The notes below the pieces were generated by a model. That model worked only from the letters and a program-made list of their open reading frames with translations, did not search any database and had not been told where the DNA came from. A stretch of DNA of 64,000 nucleotides. Origin: Rheinheimera sp. 4Y26 (GTDB lineage Bacteria; Pseudomonadota; Gammaproteobacteria; Enterobacterales; Alteromonadaceae). Shown in pieces: positions 53,693 to 62,028 of the stretch; position 1 is the first letter of the stretch, and each line of letters opens with the position of its first letter. Both the position numbers and the translations under genes were made by a program. The DNA lies in the NCBI RefSeq assembly GCF_025245835.1, contig NZ_JAOBWS010000001.1, positions 806,001 to 870,000 on the forward strand, given 5' to 3'.

Positions 53693-53974
53693 TTGTTGTG
53701 GATGGCAGCAGCTTTGCCTGCTGCCATCATCACAAAGAGGATTAACACTGGTCTGCGCTGCTTTGTCATATTGCTGTCATATAAAAGCCATAAAATAGCC
53801 ATCCGAACGACATGATAATGACGCTAAATTGTCATTTTACAGACACTTAACTGTGCTAAAGCGGAAAATTTCCGCACTGTTGCCGGTTTCGCCCTTGAAT
53901 TTTAACCTGAACAGTTATACTCAACGGGTTTAAGCTGTCGAACCTTTTTCCTCAATGCTGAGAAGGATTTACTT

Positions 53975-54925
53975 ATGTTCGCCCACAACGCCTTTGCTAA
54001 AAACGCCTTTGCTAAAAATGCCTTTGTGAAAAACACGCTGTTACTTGCGCTGTTGTCTGGTTTGTCGTTGCCATTACAGGCCGACCCACTGACGGTGTAC
54101 GGCAAAATTAACGTCACAGCCCAAAACTCCGATGAAGGCGAAGGTTCGTTCAGTGAGTTAAAAAGCAACGCCTCCCGTTTTGGCTTAAAAGGTGATTATG
54201 CGCTGGATGGCGAACTGACGCTGGTGTATCAGCTGGAGTGGGAAGTAGACCCATCTGATGAAGCCAACGAAAAAAATATCAAAGCCCGCGACCAGTTTAT
54301 TGGTATTAAAGGCAGCTTCGGTACCATTAAAGCCGGCCGTAACGACACAGCGCTGAAGCTGTCTCAAGGCAAAATGGATTTATTTAACGACTACGAAGCC
54401 GACATTAAAACCCTGTGGCGTGGTGAAAACCGCATGAGCAATTCTTTAGCTTACGTCAGCCCGTCTTTTAATGGTTTTTCGCTGCAGGTGAGCCATGTAA
54501 TGGAAGACTCAGCTAAAGGCCAGGATGGTCAGTCGGTGGCGCTGATGTATGGTGATGATGGTTTAAAAGACAGCGCCATTTTTGCATCAATCGCAATGGA
54601 CAACGATATCAGCGGTTATGACACCAGCCGTGCTTTTGTACAAACCAAACTGGCCGGTTTTAAACTGGGCGCAGGTGTGCAGCAGCAGGAACCTGTGGCC
54701 GGTGGTGCCAAAGATGACGGTTGGCTGGCAAACGTTGCTTATCCAATTGAAAAATATGAATTAAAAGCACAGTTCCAGACACTGGAAGAGCATGAAGGCT
54801 ACAGTCTGGGGGCCGACTATAAACTGGGTAAGGACACCAAGTTATTCGCCTGGTACTCCAGCTTTGATTTTGACAACAAAGCCGACAGCGATTATCTGGC
54901 CATTGGTTTAGAGCACAAATTTTAA
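53975..54925 (+). CDS. Gram-negative porin
   Basis: A 316-residue outer membrane porin with LTVYGKINVTAQ at the mature start and a C-terminal aromatic residue (GLEHKF), typical of general bacterial porins (OmpC-like 16-strand). The signal peptide has an odd front: three to four copies of a 15-bp unit encoding NAFAK (MFAHNAFAKNAFAKNAFVKN) precede the hydrophobic core, which lengthens the n-region. AAGGA lies before the ATG. A good terminator follows. Confidence 0.9.
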   Translation: MFAHNAFAKNAFAKNAFVKNTLLLALLSGLSLPLQADPLTVYGKINVTAQNSDEGEGSFSELKSNASRFGLKGDYALDGELTLVYQLEWEVDPSDEANEKNIKARDQFIGIKGSFGTIKAGRNDTALKLSQGKMDLFNDYEADIKTLWRGENRMSNSLAYVSPSFNGFSLQVSHVMEDSAKGQDGQSVALMYGDDGLKDSAIFASIAMDNDISGYDTSRAFVQTKLAGFKLGAGVQQQEPVAGGAKDDGWLANVAYPIEKYELKAQFQTLEEHEGYSLGADYKLGKDTKLFAWYSSFDFDNKADSDYLAIGLEHKF

Positions 54926-54953
54926 TTCAGCGCTGCTGTATTCAGCGAAAAAC

Positions 54954-54982
54954 AAAACCCCACTGCAACGTGGGGTTTTTTG
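54954..54982. terminator. Rho-independent terminator of the porin gene
   Basis: Ten-bp arms AAAACCCCAC/GTGGGGTTTT with the loop TGCAAC, then TT. It may also serve the convergent corA gene, since A-runs lie on the other side. Confidence 0.9.
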
Positions 54983-55007
54983 TTGGATAAATGGCTGCCG
55001 CGGCGCT

Positions 55008-55952
55008 TTACAGCCAACCTTTGCGTTTAAAAAACAAATAAGGTGCCAGACCGGCCATTAACATCAGACCAATAGCCAGCGGGTAACCAAATTGCCAGTT
55101 GAGCTCCGGCATAAACTGAAAGTTCATGCCATAACTGCTGGCCACCAGGGTGGGCGGCAGGAAAATCACCGACACCACAGAGAAAATTTTAATAATGCGG
55201 TTTTGTTCAATATTGATAAAACCCATGGCCGACTGCAGTAAAAAGTTCACCCTTTGTGAAAACGACTCGTTGTGTGGCAATAACGATTCGACGTCACGCA
55301 ATACATCCCGCGCCTGCTCCAGCTGATCTACCGGCAAACGGGCTTTACGCAGCAAAAAACTCACCGCACGCTGGGTATCCATCAGGCAAAGCCGCACTTT
55401 CCAGCTCATATCCTCAAGCTCAGTTAAGCGCGACAAACTGTGTTTAAAGGCCTCATCCTGTTTGCCTTTTAAAATCACCTGGCTGATGACTTCAAGCGCC
55501 AGCGAGATTTCTTCAATAGTATCTGCCAGTTGCTCAATTTTAATTTCAAATAGATCCAGCAGCAGCTCATAAGCATTGCCCACCGACAATAAATGGTTAC
55601 GCGCGCGCATGCGGTACAGCCGGAACACCGGCAACTCACGTTCACGTAAGGTAAAAAGCCGTCCGTCGCGGATGGTAAAAGCCACAGTAGTAGTGCCTGC
55701 TAAAGCTTCCTGATAAAAAAACAAGGAGTGAATATGCAGGCCGTCTTCGTCTTCAAAAAAACGCGCCGACGCTTCAATGTCATCCAGCTCCAGCTTTTCC
55801 GCCAGTTGCTGTCCAAACTGGTCGTTGACAAACTGCCGCTCCTGCAAGTCCGGCTCCTGTAAATCCAGCCAGATAGCCTGTGACACGTCGGCATGTTGTT
55901 GTAATTCAAGCCGTTGTAAACGCTGTTGTTGCAGGTTAAAAATTCTGAGCAT
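55008..55952 (-). CDS. corA: CorA-family divalent cation transporter
   Basis: A 314-residue protein with a large acidic N-terminal cytoplasmic part, a long helix and two C-terminal membrane helices, with the signature [11 protein letters not shown] between them. This is the GMN motif of CorA channels. The tail FKRKGWL is basic. It is monocistronic. Magnesium is the usual substrate, although the ZntB zinc branch has the same layout. Confidence 0.92.
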   Translation of the reverse strand: MLRIFNLQQQRLQRLELQQHADVSQAIWLDLQEPDLQERQFVNDQFGQQLAEKLELDDIEASARFFEDEDGLHIHSLFFYQEALAGTTTVAFTIRDGRLFTLRERELPVFRLYRMRARNHLLSVGNAYELLLDLFEIKIEQLADTIEEISLALEVISQVILKGKQDEAFKHSLSRLTELEDMSWKVRLCLMDTQRAVSFLLRKARLPVDQLEQARDVLRDVESLLPHNESFSQRVNFLLQSAMGFINIEQNRIIKIFSVVSVIFLPPTLVASSYGMNFQFMPELNWQFGYPLAIGLMLMAGLAPYLFFKRKGWL

Positions 55953-56365
55953 GGCCTTCTCCTGCCAAAGCAGACTCAGCTGGACAAACCCGGTAGTGAT
56001 TTTGATGTGAGAAGAAAAAAGCTCACGCGCCCCGGTCAGGCCGCGTGATGGCTCGGACAGGAGTCAGTTAAAACCAAAAAATTCGACTGGGTATGTCCAA
56101 GGCATGGGTCTCTGAATAAAAAGTTGCGGCGATCATAAGAAGGCGGCTGGTTGCCGTCAAGCTGGAAATACCAGCTGATGGCTGCTTGTAGCAGTTGGCA
56201 CAGGCTAAGCCTTGATGCATATGGCGGGGGATTTGCCTTCACAGGCCAAAGGTTAGTGCCTGGATAGAGGTGGCACTTTAGTTCAACCACAGAGGTGACA
56301 CTGCTGTTTAGCGGCACAGGCTGCATACCAGTCGGTTTTGCTGATGCCTGCGGCATGGCACTTAT
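55953..56365. other. Intergenic region left of island 2
   Basis: About 410 bases without a credible gene. Its right end holds ATGCCTGCGGCAT at 56343-56355, a hairpin that is the inverse of the ATGCCGCAGGCAT hairpins to the right of island 2 (58900-59046), so the inverted symmetry of the island extends beyond the boundary repeats. Confidence 0.5.
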
Positions 56366-56600
56366 GCCGGGTTTCGCCCCGGCGGGCGAGTCTCTTTCTT
56401 TGCTGACAAAGAAAGAGACGCAAAGAAATCACCCCGGTGTGCCTTCGAAAGCCCGCTAAAAATCAAAAGTTTGAGGCGCCGCCTGCTTTTTAAAACCACG
56501 GGGCAGCAAGCGCTACCGTCGCTTGCCTCAAACAGTTGGCGTCTTAAAACCTCAAACTTTCAATTTTTATCGGCTCGGCAAAACGGGGAGGAAAAGCACT
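56366..56600 (+). repeat. Structured dispersed repeat, copy 3 (left boundary of island 2)
   Basis: Same orientation as the copy at 4252-4475. It begins at GCCGGGTTTCGCCCCGGC, then the hairpin GTCTCTTTCTTTG/CAAAGAAAGAGAC, the long stem AAGTTTGAGG/CCTCAAACTT, and the inner hairpin GCAAGCG/CGCTTGC around CTACCGT. It ends in CGGCTCGGC and GGGGAGGAAAAGC. Compared with copy 1 the arms of two hairpins differ on both sides in a compensating way while the loops stay similar. Confidence 0.92.
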
Positions 56601-56925
56601 GAAATTGAGATTGGCTTTATCTGACATATCAAAAGCTAAAAAACGCTACTCCACTGTGCTTCACTCGCCCCAGACTAAAACATCACATAACGACTGAACA
56701 AATAGCCAGTTGTTTGTCATGAGTTTTTTCCGCACAACTTGCATACCAAGTGTATGCATTTTGTGAAGTCAGTATTTATCAGATTTAGAAAAATAAGTTG
56801 AAAAATAGTAACTTAGGCTTTAGCTTGATATGAGTAAAAATCAGAAAAGAAGGCAGGAAAATGTCCGACTTGCGAGCGCTCCACCTTCTATTAAATTGTT
56901 ATGCCTCACATTTAAAGAGATCATC
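56601..56925. other. Leader region of island 2
   Basis: About 325 AT-rich bases. A palindrome TGCATAC/GTATGCA lies at 56740-56758 and could be an operator or terminator. GTTATGC at 56898-56904 marks the probable left edge of the first cassette, since its complement GCATAAC lies at the end of the gene that follows. An upstream ATG at 56830 in frame with the first gene precedes this edge and is judged unlikely as the native start. Confidence 0.55.
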
Positions 56926-57582
56926 ATGACTCAAGAACAACTCACAACTATTAGCATAGCTATAGCCTCACTCAGCTTAGCTATATCTTTTGCGACGCTA
57001 TACTTCTCACAGTTAGCCGGGCCAAATGTTGTCGCAAATATAGGTCCGTATATCAAGGTTTTTAACGGTGATTACGCAAAAGGAATATCAACAGGAATCT
57101 ATGTCCCTGTTTCATTTTTCAACAAAACAGTCAGATCTTCAGTCGTAAAGAAAACAGCTGTTGAGATATTCCTGAAAAAAAACGATCAGAAGCGATATGT
57201 CATTTTTGGAAAACAGTACTCCGAGTTCGACTCATCGTCGAATTCATGGAAAATGCGAGACATTGCATACGCACTTCCGATACTAGGTAAAAGTTCAATC
57301 CAGAAAACAATTAGGTACAATTGGGATATGGAAAACCAAGAGAAATTATTGTTCGAAGAGGGGGTTTACACCTTTAACTTCATGTACTGGATTGAAGGAA
57401 AAGAAAATCCAGAATCACAGTCACATGAATTGGTGTTCGACTCGGCTGCCATTAAAAAATTAGATGAATTCATTAAAAACAAAAAATCGACGACTGTTGA
57501 TGTGATGCTTAACAGGCAAATGCCACTAAATAAATTAATGACAAAGCACGAATCAGAAAGAATGATTGGCAATCAGGCATAA
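56926..57582 (+). CDS. Hypothetical membrane-anchored protein, cassette 1 of island 2
   Basis: A 218-residue protein that I do not recognise. One N-terminal membrane helix (about 8-28, SIAIASLSLAISFATLYF) is followed by a beta-rich domain (about 35-180) rich in Lys and Ser. No catalytic motif is evident. ATG 56926 lies 22 bases after the probable cassette edge, with AGAGA before it. The stop codon is inside the core GCATAAC of an attC-like site. AT-rich codon use differs from nearby chromosomal genes. It has the same general form (one helix plus soluble domain) as cassette 2 of island 1 but no visible sequence likeness. Confidence 0.62.
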   Translation: MTQEQLTTISIAIASLSLAISFATLYFSQLAGPNVVANIGPYIKVFNGDYAKGISTGIYVPVSFFNKTVRSSVVKKTAVEIFLKKNDQKRYVIFGKQYSEFDSSSNSWKMRDIAYALPILGKSSIQKTIRYNWDMENQEKLLFEEGVYTFNFMYWIEGKENPESQSHELVFDSAAIKKLDEFIKNKKSTTVDVMLNRQMPLNKLMTKHESERMIGNQA

Positions 57583-57657
57583 CAAGGCCTTAAACAAAGC
57601 GGCCTTCAGCCGCTGGACTCGCAACAAGTTGCTTGCCGTTTAGGCGGGTCATTATGT
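57577..57657 (+). other. attC-like recombination site between the two cassettes of island 2
   Basis: From GCATAAC, overlapping the stop codon, to ATTATGT, 81 bp. The outer parts pair as in attC (CCTTAAAC left, GTTTAGG right), and an inner hairpin AGCGGC/GCCGCT is present. The right core has A in place of the expected G of GTTATGT, which may reduce activity. The left core is the complement of GTTATGC at the left edge of the cassette. Confidence 0.65.
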
Positions 57658-57681
57658 GTGTTTTGGAACAATGGTAGCTAC

Positions 57682-58560
57682 ATGAATCTAAGTTCGAAGT
57701 CCTTGGAAAAATTGCGCGAACTTATCAATGAGGAGACCGAATACCGTTCAGGCCCAAAACTCGTGCAGTTTTTCAATAATTTGGGCTTCCAAGATTCGTA
57801 TGGCCAAGGATTCCCTTCACGTTGGATGTACACAGACCAGCGCTTAGAAGAAATAAATGGATCGCTCGAACTCGATAAGTGCATTAGGGCTGTTTTTAAT
57901 CCAGCGAATTTTATCGGGAAATTGGCTAATTTAGACGCGCATATTACCTCTTTCAATCAATTCCTCACCTTTGACAAATGGAAAGTTGTCCGTAATGGTG
58001 CGGATATCAATTTCCAAAGACTCGAGAAAGTCGAAATTGACGAACCAACACCAGATGTCAAGGCTGAAACAGAAGACGAATTCCTAAGGCGTGAATTTAC
58101 CCGCGTATCTGTATCCAAGCTCGGACTAGAAGGCACCGTGAGCGGGGTTCTCGACCAACGGATTAGAGAAATTGAGAAGTGTTTCTTCGGAAAAGCATAT
58201 TTGGCCGTAATCCTAATGGCCGGAAGCACACTGGAAGGCGCGTTATTGGGCGTGGCTAACAATCACCCAAGATCGTTCAACTTGGCAAAAGCAGCCCCGA
58301 AGGACGGGGCGGGCAAGGTCAAGCAATTCCACGAGTGGACGCTCAGCGCTTTCATAGATGTCGCGCATGAACTCCGTATTGTTCAGCACGACACACAAAG
58401 ATTTAGCCATACGCTCCGAGATTTTCGGAACTATATACACCCATTTCAGCAAATGAGTTCTGGGTTTAGCCCAACTGAACATACGGCGAAACTATGCCTT
58501 CAGGTTTTGAAGGCTGCGATTTACGAACTAGGCGAAAATCTTGGAAAAGTACGCACATAA
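57682..58560 (+). CDS. AbiJ-like abortive infection protein with a HEPN-type motif
   Basis: A 292-residue soluble protein. The N-terminal 80 residues (LREL-NEETEYRSGPKLVQFF, then SYGQGFPSRWMYT) resemble the AbiJ N-terminal domain 3 that accompanies HEPN toxins. Near the C-terminus RDFRNYIHPFQQ (Arg246 to His253) fits the RxxxxxxH active-site pattern of HEPN RNases within a helical domain. Together they suggest a phage defence protein that cuts RNA on infection; the assignment is from memory of the family. ATG 57682 is chosen although a GTG at 57658 at the cassette edge is possible. The stop lies in the core of an attC-like site. Confidence 0.72.
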   Translation: MNLSSKSLEKLRELINEETEYRSGPKLVQFFNNLGFQDSYGQGFPSRWMYTDQRLEEINGSLELDKCIRAVFNPANFIGKLANLDAHITSFNQFLTFDKWKVVRNGADINFQRLEKVEIDEPTPDVKAETEDEFLRREFTRVSVSKLGLEGTVSGVLDQRIREIEKCFFGKAYLAVILMAGSTLEGALLGVANNHPRSFNLAKAAPKDGAGKVKQFHEWTLSAFIDVAHELRIVQHDTQRFSHTLRDFRNYIHPFQQMSSGFSPTEHTAKLCLQVLKAAIYELGENLGKVRT

Positions 58561-58635
58561 CAAGCGGCCGTTGAGGCCACTGAAAAGTGTGGCGGGACGC
58601 GCAAAAAGCACGCGCCCCAAGGTCGGGCGTTAATT
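58555..58635 (+). other. attC-like recombination site after the AbiJ-like gene
   Basis: ACATAAC, overlapping the stop codon, to GTTAATT, 81 bp, with internal palindromes such as GCGGCCG and GCGC-rich arms (GGGACGCGC with GCGCGCCCC-like pairing). The left core is complementary to the TTATGT edge at the start of this cassette. The right core departs from GTTRRRY at one base. Confidence 0.6.
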
Positions 58636-58682
58636 CCGCAATTCATTTAAACCAGAAAAACTTCAATCACCTCCCACTCTTA

Positions 58683-58893
58683 ACCCCGTCAAGCGAGCCG
58701 TTGTTTTGGCCGGTTTTGAGGTTTTAAGCCGACAACTGTTTGAGCGGGGTGACGCTAGCACCCCGCGAGTTTTGGCGGCGCCTCAAAATTGGTCAAAACA
58801 GCGGGCTTTCGAGCGATCTCGGGGTGATTTCTTTGCGTCTCTTTCTTTGTCAGCAAAGAAAGAGACTCGCCCGCCGGGGCGAGACCCGGCATT
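58683..58893 (-). repeat. Structured dispersed repeat, copy 4 (right boundary of island 2)
   Basis: Reverse-strand copy, so island 2 also lies between inverted copies. Its inner hairpin has arms GCGGGGTG/CACCCCGC around CTAGCGT: a third arm sequence in the family, again fully complementary, with a nearly unchanged loop. The long stem is TTTTGAGG/CCTCAAAA as in copy 2, and the GTCTCTTTCTTTG hairpin is kept. An open frame of 81 codons through it is not a gene. Confidence 0.92.
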
Positions 58894-58899
58894 AGCGCC

Positions 58900-59046
58900 A
58901 TGCCGCAGGCATCAAATACCCCCATGCCGCAGGCATAAAACAAATCAATAATACCCAGAGGTTAGGTGTAGCTGACACTGCTAGTGCAAGACCCGGCATA
59001 CGCGCCATGCCGCAGGTATCAAATAAAACAGCCATACCGCAGGCAT
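58900..59046. repeat. Four short palindromes to the right of island 2
   Basis: ATGCCGCAGGCAT at 58900-58912 and 58924-58936, with one-base variants at 59007-59019 and 59034-59046. Spacing is irregular. An inverted form lies left of the island at 56343-56355. The CCCGGCAT word of the outer hairpin is repeated with the third unit, as it is outside island 1. Confidence 0.75.
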
Positions 59047-59102
59047 CATAAAAAACTCAGTCGCTTAGGCAGCATTCAGCGCCCTTTGCGACGACAGCAA
59101 TA

Positions 59103-59129
59103 AAAAAGCCCCGGCTTTCGCCAGGGCTT
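59103..59129 (-). terminator. Terminator of the large TonB receptor gene
   Basis: Arms AAGCCCCGGC/GCCAGGGCTT (one mismatch) with the loop TTTC and a T-run on the minus strand, 37 bases after the stop. Confidence 0.75.
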
Positions 59130-59165
59130 GTTATTCAGTTACTGCCGCTTAATGCTGCAAAAGCA

Positions 59166-61853
59166 TCAAAACCTTTGGCTATAACTTAACCCCACACTGC
59201 GCCCTTGCTCGCGGCGTTGTAAAATTTCGCCTTGTTGCAGAATTTCCACGTCTTTATTCAGCAGGTTTTTTGCAGACACTTTAATGGTGCCTTCTGGCAA
59301 CACATTGTAAGAGTACACAAAATCCAGTGAGTGGAATGGCTGCTCGTAGGCGTCGTCTTTGCCGTCGATGCCGGCAAAAGCAATGCGCTTGCCAAACACG
59401 TTGTAGGTTAAAGTGGCAGTATGGGCTTCGTTGTCGGAGTCAAAACCCAGCTGCATATTCACTACATATTTGCTGTGGCCGGTCAGCGGGCGCTTCAGGT
59501 TGGTCAGGTTAGTTTCACCGAGCGATTCAATTTCAATTTCGGATTCGCTGTAGGTGAAGTTACTGACCACAAAGAAGTTATCCATCAGCTCGCCAAAACT
59601 GCCTTCAAACATATCGAGTTTTTGCAAAGCTTCAGCTTCCACACCGTACACTTCACCGCCCAGTGCATTTCTGAAGGACATCAACAGGTTACCGTCTGAG
59701 CCTTTCAGTTCCACCGCTTCAATCGGGTTGGTTAAGTCTTTATAAAATACCCCCAGGCTGTAGTTGCTGCCGCTGTCGAGGTATTGCTCCCAGCGTAAGT
59801 CGTAAGCGCTGATGCTGGTGCTTTTTAAGCCGGAAAAACCAATCACTTTAAAGTCGGTAATAGGGTCGATAAAAAGTACAGGCGTCACTTCACGTAAATC
59901 CGGCCGCACTACGGTTTCAGAAAAACCAAAACGGTATTGGTTTTCTTCCGACTGCATCCAGGTTACGGCCAGCGAAGGGTAGAGGTCGTCTTCCTGGCGC
60001 GGGAAGTCAGTCAGATTGCCTTCAATGGCGCCTGTGGCCGGGTTCAGCGGAATAGACACCTGACGGAAATCCTCGTAGCGCACGCCGGCGTTCACGCGCC
60101 AGGTCATGTCGTAAGTGGCTTCCATGCCCACGTAAGCGGCGTCTGTTTGCTGGGCCGCTACATAATCGTCGGCCTGTGCTGTTACATCAGATAATAAAAA
60201 CTTCTTCGCCGGGTCGTTAATATTGGCGTCGGAGAAAATCTCGTGATAACTCTGGCTCAGCGCTTCGTTGCTAAAACCGCGGGTATCCATTTTAAATCTG
60301 TTGGTGCTGGCGTTACGCTGGCGCTCAAAATAGGCATAACCAGTGCTCAGGGTCAGCTCAGTGTCTCCCAAAGTCATGGGATATTTGGCATTCCAGCTGG
60401 CGTTTTCGGTGTTATCTTCCAGGCTGCCAAACTGATAAATAGCGGCGTTGTCGCTGCGGCGCATGGTACGGTTTTGCAGCGTGCCGTCGTTGGCCAGCTG
60501 GCGTACGTAACGGTATTCCACTTCATTGGGCGCGTCACGTTCGGCTTTGGCGTCTGTGTATTGCCAGTCGAAGGCTAAATCATTGAGGAAAGTCAGGGTA
60601 TGGCGGCCACGTACTTGATTGGTCAGCATGGTGCGCTCTTCGTATAACACTGAATAATCTTCGTTTTCGCGGTTTTGTTCGTTGATGGTTTCAATCGAAT
60701 CACCGATTTTTACTTTCAGCTCATCTTTGGTGTCGGCCAGATAAATGCTGGAAGTTTCAAATCTGTGGTTTTCATCCCATTCCAGACCAAAGTTCAGCAT
60801 GCCCGACATTTTTACCTGATGTTCGGTGCCGCGGATATCGTCGTAGCGGTTCAGTGGCGTTAAATTGCTGCCCGAGCTGATGGAATAATAACGTTCCTGC
60901 TCTTTAAAGTTTTCTGCAGATTTGTCGTAGCTGATGCCCGCCATCAGGCCAAATACACTCTGGCCTATGTCAAATCTGTTGCCATAAGACAGGCTGCCGT
61001 CATATTCAGGGCCAATGCTTTTTTGTCTGAAGGTCATGTCGCGGTTCAGTTCAAGGCCCAGGCTGCGGTTAATGGCTTCGGCTTTGGCAAGGTTCTGCGG
61101 TGTTACACCGCCCAGGCCCTGGGCAATTTTTACCACATCCAGCGAGCCGTATTGGTCCAGTGCCTGTTTCAGGCCTGCTGATAAACTGCGGGTGCCGTCG
61201 TCTTTGCCGCGCCAGTCGTCTGAGCCACCGGCGTAATCCAGGCCGTCGTCTGAGCTTAAGCTGTTGTAGCCGGTGCCAATAGAAAAGCTAAAAATTTCTT
61301 CGCGCGGAATGCTGACAGTGCGGATATTGACATTACCGCCACCAAAGGCGGCCGGCAGTTCCGGTGAATAGGCTTTTTGTACCACCATACTTTCAATAAT
61401 ACCGGCCGGGAACATATCCAGCGGCACCACGTTGCGGGTTGGATCCGGGCTTGGCACCTGAGCGCCGTTGAGTAAGGTGGACGAATAACGCTCGCCTAAA
61501 CCACGCACATAAATAAATTTGTCTTTCACCAGAGTAAGGCCTGTGACGCGGCGCAGCGCACTGGCGGCGTTGCTGTCACCGGCACGGGAAATTTGTTCCA
61601 TACCTAAAAGTTCGGCCACATAAGGTTGCTGGCGGCGCTCTTCAGCGGTAGCGGCGGCTGAACTTAATAAGCGGCCTGACACATTAATACGTTCAACCTG
61701 CTCGGCCAGCGGTTGCAGTGCAACCGGCGCGGCTTCGGCCTGGGTTGTTTCGGTAGCAGAGGCGGGCATCAAAACTACGGCAGCGCTGGTGGCTAAAGCC
61801 AAAAGCACACCCAGGTTCACGCGACTGTATTGAAAACTATGCTTGCTGCTCAT
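59166..61853 (-). CDS. TonB-dependent outer membrane receptor
   Basis: An 895-residue receptor. A signal peptide ends near residue 34 (LMPASATET). The plug (about 60-200) has VRGLGERYSSTLLNGAQVPS and GGGNVNIRTVSIP, and the barrel ends with the aromatic LSYSQRF. The RGLGERYSSTLLNG motif and length match a TonB receptor group common in Alteromonadales and Sphingomonadales with unknown ligands. It is downstream of the beta-helix protein gene on the same strand, about 175 bases apart with a terminator between, so read-through or a separate promoter is needed. Confidence 0.92.
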   Translation of the reverse strand: MSSKHSFQYSRVNLGVLLALATSAAVVLMPASATETTQAEAAPVALQPLAEQVERINVSGRLLSSAAATAEERRQQPYVAELLGMEQISRAGDSNAASALRRVTGLTLVKDKFIYVRGLGERYSSTLLNGAQVPSPDPTRNVVPLDMFPAGIIESMVVQKAYSPELPAAFGGGNVNIRTVSIPREEIFSFSIGTGYNSLSSDDGLDYAGGSDDWRGKDDGTRSLSAGLKQALDQYGSLDVVKIAQGLGGVTPQNLAKAEAINRSLGLELNRDMTFRQKSIGPEYDGSLSYGNRFDIGQSVFGLMAGISYDKSAENFKEQERYYSISSGSNLTPLNRYDDIRGTEHQVKMSGMLNFGLEWDENHRFETSSIYLADTKDELKVKIGDSIETINEQNRENEDYSVLYEERTMLTNQVRGRHTLTFLNDLAFDWQYTDAKAERDAPNEVEYRYVRQLANDGTLQNRTMRRSDNAAIYQFGSLEDNTENASWNAKYPMTLGDTELTLSTGYAYFERQRNASTNRFKMDTRGFSNEALSQSYHEIFSDANINDPAKKFLLSDVTAQADDYVAAQQTDAAYVGMEATYDMTWRVNAGVRYEDFRQVSIPLNPATGAIEGNLTDFPRQEDDLYPSLAVTWMQSEENQYRFGFSETVVRPDLREVTPVLFIDPITDFKVIGFSGLKSTSISAYDLRWEQYLDSGSNYSLGVFYKDLTNPIEAVELKGSDGNLLMSFRNALGGEVYGVEAEALQKLDMFEGSFGELMDNFFVVSNFTYSESEIEIESLGETNLTNLKRPLTGHSKYVVNMQLGFDSDNEAHTATLTYNVFGKRIAFAGIDGKDDAYEQPFHSLDFVYSYNVLPEGTIKVSAKNLLNKDVEILQQGEILQRREQGRSVGLSYSQRF

Positions 61854-61989
61854 CTTTATTTATTCCTGTGGCATCTTTTGGTGGCCGGGTATCTTGTGCC
61901 CGGCCAGCGTTAAATTTGTGCTATTGCTGTCGTATGACTGTCTTATCACTGTCTTGCGTTTGTCTTGCCGCTGTCACAACAGGGCGATA

Positions 61990-62023
61990 AAAACAAAGCC
62001 GCCGGCCATAAAGCCGGCGGCTT
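61990..62023 (-). terminator. Terminator of the beta-helix protein gene
   Basis: Perfect 11-bp arms AAGCCGCCGGC/GCCGGCGGCTT with the loop CATAAA and a T-tract on the minus strand. Confidence 0.88.
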
Positions 62024-62028
62024 GTTCG

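Noticed and set aside
56680-56720. ACATAAC at about 56687 as part of a further attC site
   Set aside because: No partner core or palindromic arms within the usual distance.
58706-58951. 81-codon open frame inside the right boundary repeat of island 2
   Set aside because: It runs through the hairpin arms of the repeat, lacks a start signal and is not conserved between copies.
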